A DNA stretch of 64,000 nucleotides from the NCBI GenBank assembly GCA_023052935.1, contig CM041297.1, positions 100,699,063 to 100,763,062 of the forward strand. Reading direction: 5' to 3'. The position numbers were made by a program, and so were the translations under genes. A model generated the notes under the pieces. That model saw only the letters and a list, made by a program, of their open reading frames with translations. It was not told the DNA's origin and did not search any database. Numbering within the stretch: the stretch's first letter is position 1; every line of letters begins with the position of its first letter. Below, one piece after another: positions 52,441 through 63,209 of the stretch. This stretch comes from Piezodorus guildinii. Lineage: Eukaryota; Arthropoda; Insecta; Hemiptera; Pentatomidae.

Positions 52441-53170
52441 TTTTTACTTTCACTTACCTATATATGAAATATATAGTAATGGAAAGTATTGCGATCGTGA
52501 AAATTTTCGATTTCCAGTTTTCGAGGGAAATACACGTTTTAGGGCCTCCCGAGTCAAAATAACCAAGTCCCGAAAAAAGGTTTGTGTGTCTTTGTGTTTG
52601 TCCGTATGTGTGGTAAGTCTAGCACAAAACGTGAGTCGTACGAAACTGAAATTTCATATTTAAGACAACTATACACCTGAGATGTCACAGCAACTTTTTC
52701 CTCAAAATCGGCTAACCAGAAGAGCCACTTTATACCATGCATTCTGATGCATACCATGCATACTACCTTTTTACGATTTTCTCAATAACGGCTCTTACGA
52801 TTTTGATTAAAATCGCTATATGGATGTAAAATTTAATGGGCTTAAATATAATGCAGGTTTCATTCTGATTGAAATAGTCTGACGGGGCATATATCAATAT
52901 ATATGTGATAATGAAGTATCAGGATTTAATGTTGTGATTTAAATTTATTTTAATGACCTATATTGTATAAAAATATGGTAATAGATATAATATCTGAAGA
53001 TGAGGCAAGCGAAGCCTCGAAACGTTATAAAGTTTAACATGTGTTAATAAATGGATACATATGAACAAAATAAGGAAGAGATCGTTTCCAATTAATATGA
53101 TCATATAATAGTTTCTAAATTTATATTAACAGTCGAGGTAAGTGAAAGTCGCGTGTTGCCCGCACCAGAT
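52441..53170 (-). mobile_element. Helentron-like repeat split by a hammerhead-motif element
   Basis: 3' end TTTTTACTTTCACTTACC at 52441 with hairpin CTATATATGAAATATATAG, 5' end GGTAAGTGAAAGTCGCGTG ... CCCGCACCAGAT at 53170. The body stops at about 52890 and resumes at about 53100. Confidence 0.72.
52994..53022 (+). ncRNA. candidate hammerhead ribozyme-like motif
   Basis: CTGAAGA, T, the stem GAGGC...GCCTC, then GAAAC and GTT. One substitution (U to A) lies in the CUGAUGA box, so activity is doubtful. The surrounding ~200 bp is foreign to the repeat it interrupts. Confidence 0.35.
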
Positions 53171-53304
53171 TTTTTTCACACTATCACCACCCCTTTACGG
53201 TTATTCATCGCACTCCTCTCTCTTCCTGACATCTGTGGCCATCTACGCTTCTGAATCCATGCAGCTCCCAACAGGGGGCGGTGGCGCTCACTTTAGGAAT
53301 TACT

Positions 53305-53425
53305 CTCCTAGACTGACCACATACCCACACACACAGACCTTTTTGTGGGAATTGGTCATTTGAATTCTAGGAAAAACGAAAATTTTCACGATCCCAATAC
53401 TTTCCCTTACTACATATTTCAAAAT
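53305..53425 (+). mobile_element. Helentron-like repeat, 3' fragment
   Basis: CACACACAGACCTTTTTG, GAAAATTTTCACGATCCC and AATACTTTCCCTTACTACAT match the 3' half of the family; the terminal repeat itself is lost. Confidence 0.55.
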
Positions 53426-53427
53426 GA

Positions 53428-53645
53428 GATAGCCCATGGATGTTTGGCTAGCGCGCTAGTCTACCACGTCATAGGTAGTCAGCTCGAATTGCAGGAATTT
53501 TTCAAGCATATAATTAAATAGGGATTCACTCACAACCTCCCCTCGGGAGGTCTATTCACAAAAATAGGCGTTGAGAATGATGACCCGACCCAATAACTTA
53601 CCATCGAGAATCACGGTGTGGCATCTTAGGCTTTTCACACTTTTC
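53428..53645 (+). repeat. SINE family 2
   Basis: Head GATGTTTGGCTAGCGCGCTA (A-box-like) and CAGCTCGAATTGC (B-box-like), then AGGGATTCACTCACAACC and GAGAATGATGACCCG. It ends with GAGAATCACGGTGTGGC, as at 29085. Confidence 0.6.
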
Positions 53646-53820
53646 GTTGACACAATTTCTGCTTTCTCTAATTACTTTTGAATGTCGCTCATATTTTCCA
53701 TTTTTTTCAAATTCGTAAAATTTAACACCTTTGTAATGTTTTGTCGATAAATAATTAGTATTTCTAAAAATTTATATTAATGCTATCGTGAAGTGAGAAA
53801 GATTGACTGTGTGTATATAC

Positions 53821-54142
53821 AGGAGAAGTTAGTTGACAAATTAACACACAATTAAGTAGAAACTTAATTTAATAGTACAAACGTTTCGACCTAAATTTAA
53901 GGCCTTCTTCAGGGCGATTGATGGAGTGTGTTGTATTGAATGAGTTTGATGGTGAGTATGTATTGTATTGAATGAGTGTGTTGTTGTTTGTGTGTTGCAA
54001 TTGAAAGAGTGCATTGTTGGGTTCTCACTCCTCCAATCGCTCTAAGAAAGGCCTAAAATTTAGGTCCAAACGTCGGCTCTATTAAATTAAGTTTCTACTT
54101 AATTGTGTATCAATTTGACTATACCCTAAATTAACTTCTCCT
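53821..54142. repeat. snapback element with hammerhead-like motif
   Basis: Arms 53821-53920 and 54034-54142 are inverted copies (AGGAGAAGTTA / TTAACTTCTCCT, ACACAATTAAGTAGAAACTT and its inverse). The inner arm edge on the minus strand reads CCTGAAGAAGGCC ... GGTCGAAACGTTTG. The centre holds GTGTGTTGTATTGAATGAG repeats. Same plan as 5131 and 15276 but different sequence. Confidence 0.65.
53885..53912 (-). ncRNA. candidate hammerhead ribozyme-like motif
   Basis: Minus strand: CTGAAGA, stem GGCCT...AGGTC, GAAAC, GTT. Core box has U to A. The other arm carries a further decayed version. Confidence 0.35.
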
Positions 54143-54155
54143 CTATATTAATGCT

Positions 54156-54159
<4 letters not shown>

Positions 54160-54192
<33 letters not shown>
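54160..54192. repeat. poly(T) tract
   Basis: A run of 33 or so Ts. Confidence 0.9.
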
Positions 54193-54194
<2 letters not shown>

Positions 54195-54704
54195 CCGATC
54201 TTGAGGAGCTCTAGGAGGAATTCATTTGATAAGATACACAAAATTGTATAACAGGGGAAAAGCACTCCAACAACAGCTCAATAAACTTAGCAAAAGTGTA
54301 CTTGGTTTGAAGGATCTGTAGGAGTAAGTGAGCCATTATTAATTATTAGATTAAGAATTTAAGCTAATTTATAGGACAGAAAGGGAAGCGGTCGCTATAA
54401 ATAACCTATCTTTGTATTTATATACATATATTCGTATATAGAAATTGCTGGATCCCCCTCAAAACCGCCCTCTAGGAGCTAAGAGACGAATTTAAAATGC
54501 ACCCCTCTTCCTCTCCGATGAACCCGATAAATAACAAACGTCAACAAAACAAAAGTTATACAGTGTCTAGACAAACATGGCTAAGGAGGGGTGACTAAAA
54601 GTTAGATTGTTGGCAGGGACTTTCTCAAAATAAAGATAGGTTTATGCGAGCATTTGCGAGCAGTTATTATCGTTACAAGACGATTAACTTAACTACGAAG
54701 AAAT

Positions 54705-54709
54705 GTTAT

Positions 54710-54746
<37 letters not shown>

Positions 54747-54869
54747 TATTATATATATATATACATTATTATATATATAACATATAATAATACTATATAT
54801 ATTATATTATAATATATATATACATATATATATATATATAATACATATATATATACTTTATATTTATAA

Positions 54870-54900
<31 letters not shown>

Positions 54901-54905
54901 CATAC
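54705..54905. repeat. (AT)n-rich microsatellite cluster
   Basis: Several blocks of AT dinucleotide broken by ACAT, ATTAT and TTTAT words. A small open frame here is a by-product. Confidence 0.9.
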
Positions 54906-55199
54906 ATGTTAAATAAAAAGTTATAAGATTAATATCCGGCATGCATATGTATTCCAGTTTTCTTAGAGAAAAGGATGAAATCAATAAAAACGTAATAAAA
55001 TAAAACGAACTATAATAATGTGTAAAATAATGTTTAACAATGAAAAAATGTAATTATATCAGAAGTGCGTAAAATAATTTGATAATAATTTTCAATTTTT
55101 TATTATCCTATATAGTCCAGCACCGTTTCCATTCATTCAAGATCTTCACGTTTATAGGCTGAAACAGTTCAGATGATGGAATAAAACGGGGCGTTATAT

Positions 55200-56060
55200 T
55201 TTCTATCGAATAGCTGCTTTTCCATCTTTACTCGTTTCCGGATATTTCGGAATGCCTGGGAATCCAAAAGAACTTTTTTTTTTAAGAGTCCTTCTTTTTG
55301 ATTCTGTTGATCCTTTTACAATAGAATTTGCCGAGAATGAATTGAAAATGACTCTTAGAGCACTAAGCGAGTCAGAAAAAATAATTTGTATTTGTTCTGA
55401 TCTTAAAGCTTGGTAAATCTGTAAATCTTGATTATGTAAATATTGCATAAAAGATATTAGCACTTTAGGTGTTTTAATTTTAAATAATTTCGGTTCCGAT
55501 TAAGATAGCTTATTTTCCTTGCCCCGACTGTTCTTCAATCTTCTTCAAGTCATCCTTCCAATCGGGCTACCCATTCAAACTTAATTTTAGGTTGAATATT
55601 ACTTTATTATATTGAATATTGGCACTTTTCCAGTATGCGAAATAAATAATGATTTTGGTTACGGTCATTAATAGTCGATATATTTTATTTGATAAAAAAA
55701 TCTGAATGTGAAAGTCTGTCTCTTACTTTTATCTAATAGAATAATATGGAGAAAACAGGATTTCATACGGTGCAGAGTTAGGAAAGTTCCATTCTCGGCC
55801 TGAAGGAAGAATACAGGAACGGAATAAGTTTTCGAAGACATATATATGTGCTCCTCACGTTTGAGTGCCAGTTTTACGCGCTCAAAAGTTTCTTCTTAGC
55901 CGCGAGTTTTACTAATTAAAACATGTTCTCCACTTTGAATGGAGCTCTGATTGAGCCCTGCTAGGTTATAACTTTTCAAGCTATTTGGCCAACTTGGAAC
56001 TTCCTCTTTGAGTGGATTGCTATTTTTGACTCGTATCTTTGGAATATATTTATCTCAGTT
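55200..56060 (-). pseudogene. degenerate LINE with RNase H domain
   Basis: Minus frame 55463-55203 reads LRSEQIQIIFSDSLSALRVI and later FGFPGIPKYPETSKDGKA, matching the D-S-SA block and the 'PGH-GI-GNE-AD--AK' block of LINE RNase H domains with losses. Upstream (55900-56050) further minus-strand coding debris is likely. I/Jockey/LOA class, not resolved. Confidence 0.55.
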
Positions 56061-56429
56061 TTCTTACGTTGTTTAATTTAATTATTAACTCATTGTAGCT
56101 TCTCAAGCTTATAAAATTTTCAATAAGTTTAAATGATGATAATTCTTTACAGTAAGAATCGTTTATTGTTTAGTCAGTATATATAATGTTACTAGTGAGT
56201 CACTCTTGCTCTGCTGGTACGATCTCAATATGCTTTCCTTTACATTTAAAAAAAACTAACCGATTTAGAGTTTTTTTTAATACTCTCTGGTTTTATTTAC
56301 ACAAAATACAAGTACAAATATGATATATACACATGTTATAATTTGTCCTTCTATTACCCGAAGGTATTCTAAGGAGGATTGCTATATGCGCTGCATGAAC
56401 TATTAACCTTTCAAGGGCTTCTATGCCTT

Positions 56430-56495
56430 TATTTATCAATTAAATTGATTTTAAGAACGGAGGTAAGTGAAAGTCGTGTGTTGCCTGCACCAGAT
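56430..56495 (-). mobile_element. Helentron-like repeat, 5'-end fragment
   Basis: GGAGGTAAGTGAAAGTCGTG, then GCCTGCACCAGAT. Only the 5' end is present. Confidence 0.6.
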
Positions 56496-56872
56496 TTTTT
56501 ATTTCACTCAGCTAATTAGATCACTCCACGTTACATAGAGTTTTAAATTTAGGACCATTCATTAAGAATGCACGGCTTTTATGGATTCGTAACGGGGAGT
56601 TTATTATTTTCTTTGCTATTTCTGTTGTTTTTTTGTTTGTGGTTTTACTCTAAGATACAGAAGTTCTAATTTAATTTGTCTGTAAAATTTATTCCGATTT
56701 AGAGTTCATCGTGGAAACCAAGTATCGTAATATGATCTTATGTATTGATCGAGAAGAGAAAACGAGACTTTAATAGTAGGAATATCATACTAACTTTTAT
56801 GGAAAGAATCAAATGGGTAAAATAATACAACAAAAAATTATACATTCTTCTTTAAAAAAACAAAAACACAGA

Positions 56873-56936
56873 CGGCATGTCCTAGGATTTTTTAATGGGA
56901 GTAAAAAATCCTTAGTTATGCCGTCCTTCAGAAGGG
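56873..56936 (+). repeat. SINE family 1 fragment at a duplication junction
   Basis: GTCCTAGGATTTTTTAATGG and TTAGTTATGCCGTCCTTC are inner SINE sequence. It stops at GAAGGGA, where the copied exon begins (GAACTCGG); GGGA is shared by the SINE continuation. Confidence 0.7.
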
Positions 56937-57548
56937 AACTCGGATTAGAAGATTTAGATGGAAATGTGTCAATAAAAACTCTAGCAGAAAACAATTTTCA
57001 AGTTTTAGGAATGATAAATATATCATTTAAATATCTCATACTATAATTTTTCATCATCTATTTATATACATTATATATATGATTATTATATTTTTCTAAA
57101 TTTGCTACTGTATATGCTAATCGTTCCAAACGTAGTAGTCTCTGAAACTTTAATTTGAAATTGATCCGGAATCTAAATTTCTTCTTGATTAATAATTTCT
57201 AATGCTTTTTCTGTTCTATATACAAATTAAATTATAAATGCTAACAATCGGATTGAATAATGGACATGCGAATCAGCGAGGCTAATCTTATACACGCTTG
57301 CAACAACCTTAGGTCCTATGCCAAAGGTCAGGGATTCAAACCTGCAAGTTGTCCTAGGATTTTTTTAATTGGAGTAAAAATCCTTAGTTATGCCGTCCTT
57401 TGGGAGAGGGGGGGACGTTAAAAAGTGGTCCCGTGCCTGTACGATGTCAGATAATCGAAATCCCTATCCTAACAAAACCTCGATAGGCAATATTTAGAAC
57501 TCCCACTGTAGCATCGTCCGATTAGTCACAGTAGCATAAGTGACGTAC
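56936..57548 (+). pseudogene. inverted DNA copy of gene A exon 4 (3' part) and intron 4
   Basis: Bases 56936-57041 encode ELGLEDLDGNVSIKTLAENN followed by FQVLGM, the end of gene A exon 4, then a changed donor region (ATAAATATATC instead of GTAAATATATC). The match runs on through intron 4, including the SINE at 24216-24485, and ends with that SINE. Because it contains intron it is a DNA-level duplicate, not a processed copy. It has no promoter or further exons here, so it is non-functional. Confidence 0.85.
57290..57548 (+). repeat. SINE family 1 carried in the exon 4 duplicate
   Basis: CAACAACCTTAGGTCCTATGC, CTAGGATTTTTTTAATTGG, GACGTTAAAAAGTGGTCCC and GCATCGTCCGATTAGTCACA correspond to 24485-24216 in inverse. 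Same damaged head, so the SINE was in place before the duplication. Confidence 0.78.
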
Positions 57549-57834
57549 TGAGGCGCATTACTGAATCTCATAACTCCTCTCATTAAAAACATTACAAATA
57601 ACATATGTTCATATGTTTATGGCCTTGAAGCGACAATCTGTTAACTTGTACAACTGATTGTTTCGCTTATTAACTTTTCTAAAACCTTGCGCTTTCCAAT
57701 GGTATATTTTTATATACGTATATTTTACTTTTCATATTTCAGGAAAGATTTGTTAATGCTTTAATTTCCCTTATCTGAAGGGAAACTTTATCACAAGGTT
57801 TACTTATAAACCTTCATGAAATAATACCTTATAT
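57549..57834. other. diverged repeat debris
   Basis: AACTGATTGTTTCGCTTATT, TTGCGCTTTCCAATGGTATA resemble the inner part of the Helentron-like family (compare 43850), but ends are gone. Confidence 0.35.
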
Positions 57835-58440
57835 CAGTGATTCCCAACAAGTGGCCCGCAGACAATATCGTGGGGTCCATGAGTTGTCATTGGGAACTAT
57901 TTTAAATTAACCTAATGTAAAGTATTTGGAAAGTCTTTGCTTGTAAGAAGAATTACACATCTTTGGCTCAGAAACATTTAAAATTTTAACTGACATGGTT
58001 GCAGAAGTTTACTGACAACTGAATACTCAAAACATAGCAGTGAATGCATAAAAATTGGTTAGTTTTTACCATTTCGAAAATAATGATCTTGAAGGACAAG
58101 ATGTAAATTCGCAATTGATAAGATTATATTTTATTTAGTTATAAAAACTATCTTTTATTGCTTTAATGCTTCGTAGATTGAAGTAAACTCTAGTATCTTT
58201 TTCATTTCCACTATAAAGACTATGGTGCATTTTTAAAAATATAATTTTTTATGTATTGTAGGTTAATTCCATAACTGGAAGTTGTTTTGTATATCGAGGA
58301 ATATTTCCTAATTTTGTAATAATTTTCACAATAATATTTCTGCAAGAAACTTTTGACTCAGTGGTCCAGATGTCAGTGACAGATCTAGGTCACCCATGGC
58401 ACATACACCTGGAAATTTAAACAATAGATATTACTTAGTT
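57835..58440 (+). mobile_element. hAT-like terminus and uncertain body
   Basis: CAGTGATTCCCAACAAGTGG at 57835 is a typical hAT start. No matching other end was established, and no transposase was seen in the following 600 bp. Confidence 0.4.
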
Positions 58441-58689
58441 ATTGTCTTTACACAGAGCGAGCGTCTTGCTTTTCTAAAGTGTAAACGAAATGCGCGCCAG
58501 ACTCGTCTAAAGTTCGCTCTGACGTCACGAAACATTACCAAAAAAACAGACACCTGAACCTACTTCATTTTATTCTTGGTGTTGGATTAAAACTGAGATG
58601 AAGTCTTGCTGTTTAATCAATAAAATAATAACACAATTTAAAATCATATTCTATTTAACAACAATTCATATTAAATGTTTTATTAATAA

Positions 58690-59990
58690 TAATAATAATA
58701 ATAATAATAGTCTTTATTGATATACATATAAACATTTGTAATACATTTTTATTTACATTTTTTTTTTCTCTTTATTCATATACATATATGTACATAGACC
58801 TTCCTTTTCAGGAGTTTAAAGTCTTTAACGGTAACTACCCGTACTTGAGTTGAAGAGTTCGCTCATCTTTCTCTTCCAAAATTCTCTGTCCTTGGCTTTT
58901 CGTGACCATAGCACTCCTTGCCTTTTTGATCTCATCGACCCACCTTCTTCTTTGCCTGCCTCGGTTCCTTTTCCTATCCAATGGAGTCACTCAGTCAATA
59001 TTTTTGCCCAGTTTTCATCATTTTTCCTCATTAGATGGCCAGCCAATTGCCATTTCATTTTTTCACGAATGTTATTGCATCAGTGACACCACTAACTTTT
59101 CTTATTGTTTGGCTGTTTAGCTTTTGGCTTTTCCTTATGCCTAACATGCTCCTCTCCATTGCTCTTTGGCATGTTATAATTTTTCTCTCATGTAGCTTGT
59201 TGAGGGACCATGTTTGGCATCCATAAGATAGAACAGGCAAAATACAGCTATTGAAGGCTAAGGTTTTTAGAGGATGGCTGATATTGTTGTTCTTCATAAT
59301 CATCCCTAAGCTCCAATATTTTCGCCAAGCCATAGCTGTCCTTGTTTGGATTTCAGTAGACTGTCGATCTTTAAAAGATATCACTTGTCCTAGATATTTT
59401 AAATCATCTACTACGTCTATTTCAGGAAGATCTGTTTTGACTATGGCGACACTGGAGCTGGTGATTATTTTAGTCTTTGCCAAGTTCAACGACAGTCCAT
59501 GTTGGCACTTCTATATCTTAATTGTTGTAGCATTGTCACTATCTCATCTTCTTTTCTGGAAATCAGTAGCACGTCATCAGCATATTTAAGTACATTTATT
59601 TTGACACCATTTATATTTATTCCATATTGTTCCCATTCCATATCTTTTAGAATAAGTTCCAGTACTATACTGAACAGCTGTGGTGATAGTGCATCTCCTT
59701 GCCTGACTCCCCTTTTGATTGAAAACTCCTTGCCTTTTTTGTCGCTAGATATAAATCCTTTGTTATCAGTATACAACTGCTTTATTATAGAAATATATTT
59801 TTCCTCGATACCTATTGACTTGAGAGCTGTTATAATGCTGCTATGATATATACTGTCAAATGCTTTGGAGAAGTCCACAAATATGAGGTATAAATTTAAA
59901 TTATATTCTTTACTTTTCTCTATGAGTTGAAATGTTTTATCGGCAATGTCTAAATAAATATTAAACAAACAAATGAGCTTTAATTCCGTC
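58690..59990 (-). pseudogene. LINE reverse transcriptase with frameshift (F52C9.6-like)
   Basis: Minus frame 59968-59486 has the RT motifs LIFVDFSKAFDSI, RQGDALSPQLFSIVL and YADDVLLI. After a one-frame shift at about 59488, frame 59489-59055 continues with DLKYLGQVIS, FNSCILPVLSYGCQTW and a further shifted tail with a basic W--EI-like end. The 3' side abuts an (ATT)n tract at 58683-58709. Catalytic residues (FVDFSKAFD and YADD) are intact but the N terminus/endonuclease is missing. The target in a TAA/ATT repeat recalls R4/Dong elements, though this is not proven. Confidence 0.82.
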
Positions 59991-60425
59991 TATTCTTAAA
60001 TTCATATCGTCTTGGACTGATTTCGCTACTCTTTTAAGCAGCAAGACGTGTATGTTTAAAATCATAAAAATCTTCGGTAGAACATTAGACCAGTTCCAGG
60101 GTGTATTTTCAATCGGTAATTCTTGGAGATTTCAGAATGCACTTAGGGTGCGTCTGGCGCGAACTTCGCCTCCCATCAAAACAGTAAGATGTCTATATTA
60201 GATAGAAAAGTATTTTTATTTTTCAAAATTACAATAAATCAAAATAAAATTTTTATAAATTACAAAATAAAATAACTTTTTTTTTTAACATAAAATCAGA
60301 CGCATGGAATATTGACCGTATTCTTTAACCTAATTATACGATTTATTAATAACACAAAAAGAAACAATATATTTACACTTCAGAAGTTATTGATATATTG
60401 TAATTGAATTTACAAATAGTTAAAT
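59991..60425. other. non-coding stretch
   Basis: A GC-richer word GTGCGTCTGGCGCGAACTTC at 60150 recalls GCGCGCCAGACTCGTCTAAA at 58490 in inverse; these may be two ends of one element into which the LINE inserted. Confidence 0.35.
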
Positions 60426-60429
60426 TCTA

Positions 60430-61480
60430 TTGTGAGCACTATTCCATAGGAGAAAGCAGATCTAGAGTAATTAACAAATGGCAGCCAAAATTTTCCATTT
60501 ATCAACTCTATTGTTTGATCTCAAGTTAGGTTTTTAAAATTCGAGTATTTTTTAAATAATTGTGATAGTATTGGACTGGCAGCCAGAAAGTGAAAGTGAT
60601 CTTTACTTAATTTTTATTACACAAACAACGTATATTATTTGTTTGCTTAAAATGTTTATAATAAAAGCTTAAAACATCACCCTTGATTTTAATTACCCAT
60701 CTAATCACCGCCAGTGAACATTTGTCAGTAATGTAATTTACTGCGGTTAAATGTGGATACAAGGGGAAAGTTTTAGAATTCCTAACATTAATAATGTATT
60801 GACTATAAATATCTTATTGAATTTTAACCCTCAGTGATGCTAAATTAATTCTTCGTAGCTTAATATCATCGCAGTTTGATATATTTAAATTACAATTTAA
60901 TCCATGCGATGCTATCAGATTAACAATTTTTTTGAACCATGCTATTTTTTTCTTAATTATTTGCAATGCAAATATTTTTGGATATCTATGCGGAAAGGGA
61001 GTCAACATTTTATCAATATAATCATAATAATGAATATTAAGTATGAACATAAATAATGGATCTATTTTTGTTTCCAAGTGGAGAAAATGAGTTGAGAAAT
61101 ATTTTGGTAATTTAAATAGTATTTTAAGAAAAAATCACTGCAATTTCTACGGCTTCATGACTAAGCGCACCCAAGATTTGTGCTCCATATCACATCACTG
61201 CCCTAGTAATGGAATAAAACACCTGTAACTTTTTGTATAGAACCATGTTTTTGTTTTACATAAACTGGCACCAAATCAAGTTCAAACCCAACGTAGATTT
61301 ATCCATGGAAAGTGTAGCCATTGAGAAAGTAGGCGTGAGATTTATCCCTAGGTATTAAACTGCTGAACTACTTCTATATTTTCGGAGCCTAAGAAACATT
61401 TTTCTTTACGCGTTGGCCTAACACCGTTGCGAAAGAACATTATTATCGTCTATATTCAGCCCAACACGAAGAATAAAATA
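60430..61480 (-). pseudogene. degenerate LINE C-terminal region
   Basis: Read on the minus strand: YLGINLTPT, FYSITRAVMWYGAQILG (the RT thumb block), LETKIDPLFMFILNIHYYDY, KKIAWFKKIVNLIASHGLNC, and a decayed Cys/His element (CLCNKN...). The order matches the C-terminal half of an insect LINE family with a CCHC end. Many stops. Minus frame 61077-60814 is its longest open piece. Confidence 0.65.
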
Positions 61481-61512
61481 AAATAAGTTCTAGTTGTATG
61501 TTCGATGGCTTA

Positions 61513-62767
61513 TTTTACTTTCACTTACATATATATGAAATATATAGTTAGCGAAAGTATTGCGATCGTGAAAAGTTTCTAATTCCTGTTTTTAACGGAA
61601 ATACACATTTTAGAGTCCCCTGATCCCAAATAATCTAGTCCCGAAAAAAGGTCTGTGTGTGTATCTTTGTGTTTGTCCGTGTGTGTGTGGGTAAGTCTAG
61701 CGCGAAAACGAAAAGGGACACAAAACTGAAATTTCAATTTATGAAAACTATACGCCCGAGATGTTACACCAACTTTTTCACTAAAATCGGCTGACCAGAA
61801 GTGCTACTTTATACCATGCATTTTGCACCTTTTTATAATTTAACACAAAAACGGCTCTAACGTTTTTGATTAAACTCGCTATATAGATGTAAAATTTAAT
61901 GGGCTTTAATATGGAATAGATTTCATTCTGATTTAAGTAGTCTGACAGGGCTTAATGCCGATATTTTAAATTGTCTTCTTTTAAAGTACCTTCAATTTTG
62001 TAGATTTTTTAAAATCCTTTTAACTGTATTAACAAAAAAAATACATCAAGTAAATGTGATGTGTTATATAATACAATGACATGATATACATGTAGAGAAA
62101 CTTCCCATTGGAAGCTCTCTAAAAATATTCAGAACTAGAACGTCCCGGGGCCATTTCCTTTTCAGGCGCCTCGGAGGATTATCCGGAATTGAAGAGGAAG
62201 AAAGGATTGAAACTAGTGGGTTAGAGTGAGAATGGAGTTTTGTCATGAAAGGATTGATACCTGGTCCGGGCCAAATCAGTAACAAAGGGAACATTAAGGA
62301 CTTTATGGATAAGTTTATTCGTGACAAAGTAAGGAGCGTTGTAGATTTTACGAAGGATTTTGGATTGTAAGGATATGCGGGAAGAATTTGATTGTTTAGT
62401 AGAGCCCCAAAGCTCTACTCCGTAAGTCCTGATTGGTCTTATAATAGTCATGTAGATGAGCCTTTTGTAGTTCAGAGGAAAGTTTGACTGTATGTCTAGT
62501 AAGTGTTGAAGTAGCCTAAAGCGGTGATTTTTTTTTGTAGATTAAAAAAATAAAATAAATAGGCACATCATCTTCTTAGCATTGTAAATAACGTTTAAAT
62601 ATGCACGTTGAGTTAATTTGATAAACAACTAAAGGAGAAATGTGCAAACTTTTTTTTTATGCAATTTTTGTTTTTTTGAACACAAGAATAGTAAAATACA
62701 CGTATAATATACCGTTGGATAGCTAAAGATGTTTGAAAAAATATTATTTAATACACGCGCACCAGAT
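61513..62767 (-). mobile_element. Helentron-like repeat split by a Jockey fragment
   Basis: 3' end TTTTACTTTCACTTACATA with hairpin-like TATATGAAATATATA, inner GTGTGTGTG tract, body to about 62030, then a LINE insert, then body from about 62575 to the end CGCGCACCAGAT at 62767. The 5' inverted repeat word itself is lost in this copy. Confidence 0.7.
62095..62535 (-). pseudogene. Jockey reverse transcriptase fragment
   Basis: Minus frame: TIIRPIRTYGVELWGSTKQS, then SKILRKIYNAPYFVTNKLI and NVPFVTDLARTRYQSFH; after a frame change NPLVSILSSSSIPDNPPRRL and KWPRDVL. This is the well-known C-terminal end of Jockey polymerases. 5'-truncated and inserted in the Helentron-like repeat. Confidence 0.85.
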
Positions 62768-62956
62768 TTTTTAGTGACAGCGGAGCGCACTTTTGGCGCG
62801 TTGTACCCGGCGGATTTCGCTCCACTTTAGATCAGCAGTTTCTTTAACAAAACTATTATTTCAAGTTATTTTCAGGTGTGTTTGATTGGTGACCTAAAGC
62901 TGCAACCTGCTCCCTTATACTCTATTGTGCGTGCTAGTATATAGTGTACTGGAATC

Positions 62957-63209
62957 ATATCTGTGGCGGTCGTAAAAAACTGGATAACTCGAGTTATATC
63001 AAAAATGAGTTAACTCCAAGTATTGCTCCCTCAGACCGTCTCCCACGCCGTGTTAAATTGGTTAGAGAAATTTCTTGGTGGAAGAAATTTCAGGTGGAAA
63101 GAAAGTTGTATGTTATAACTCTATTTTGGGTAATACGTAAATTTTAAGTCGCTAACCTGTAAAATGAATGATTTTGACTTAACCACTTATTCACGACCGC
63201 CACAGATAT
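62957..63209. mobile_element. 253-bp MITE with 17-bp terminal inverted repeats
   Basis: Ends ATATCTGTGGCGGTCGT and the exact inverse ACGACCGCCACAGATAT. The interior has a second inverted pair (AACTCGAGTTAT / GTTATAACTC). The 67-codon frame inside (62944-63147) overlaps the TIR and is probably not a gene. Superfamily not assigned. Confidence 0.75.

Noticed and set aside
54802..54984. 60-codon frame rich in Tyr/Ile
   Set aside because: It is the translation of an AT microsatellite.
56813..57046. 77-codon frame as an independent gene
   Set aside because: Its right half is the copied end of gene A exon 4 and its left half is SINE sequence.
62944..63147. 67-codon frame inside the 253-bp TIR element
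   Set aside because: It starts outside one TIR and crosses it, and shows no protein motif.
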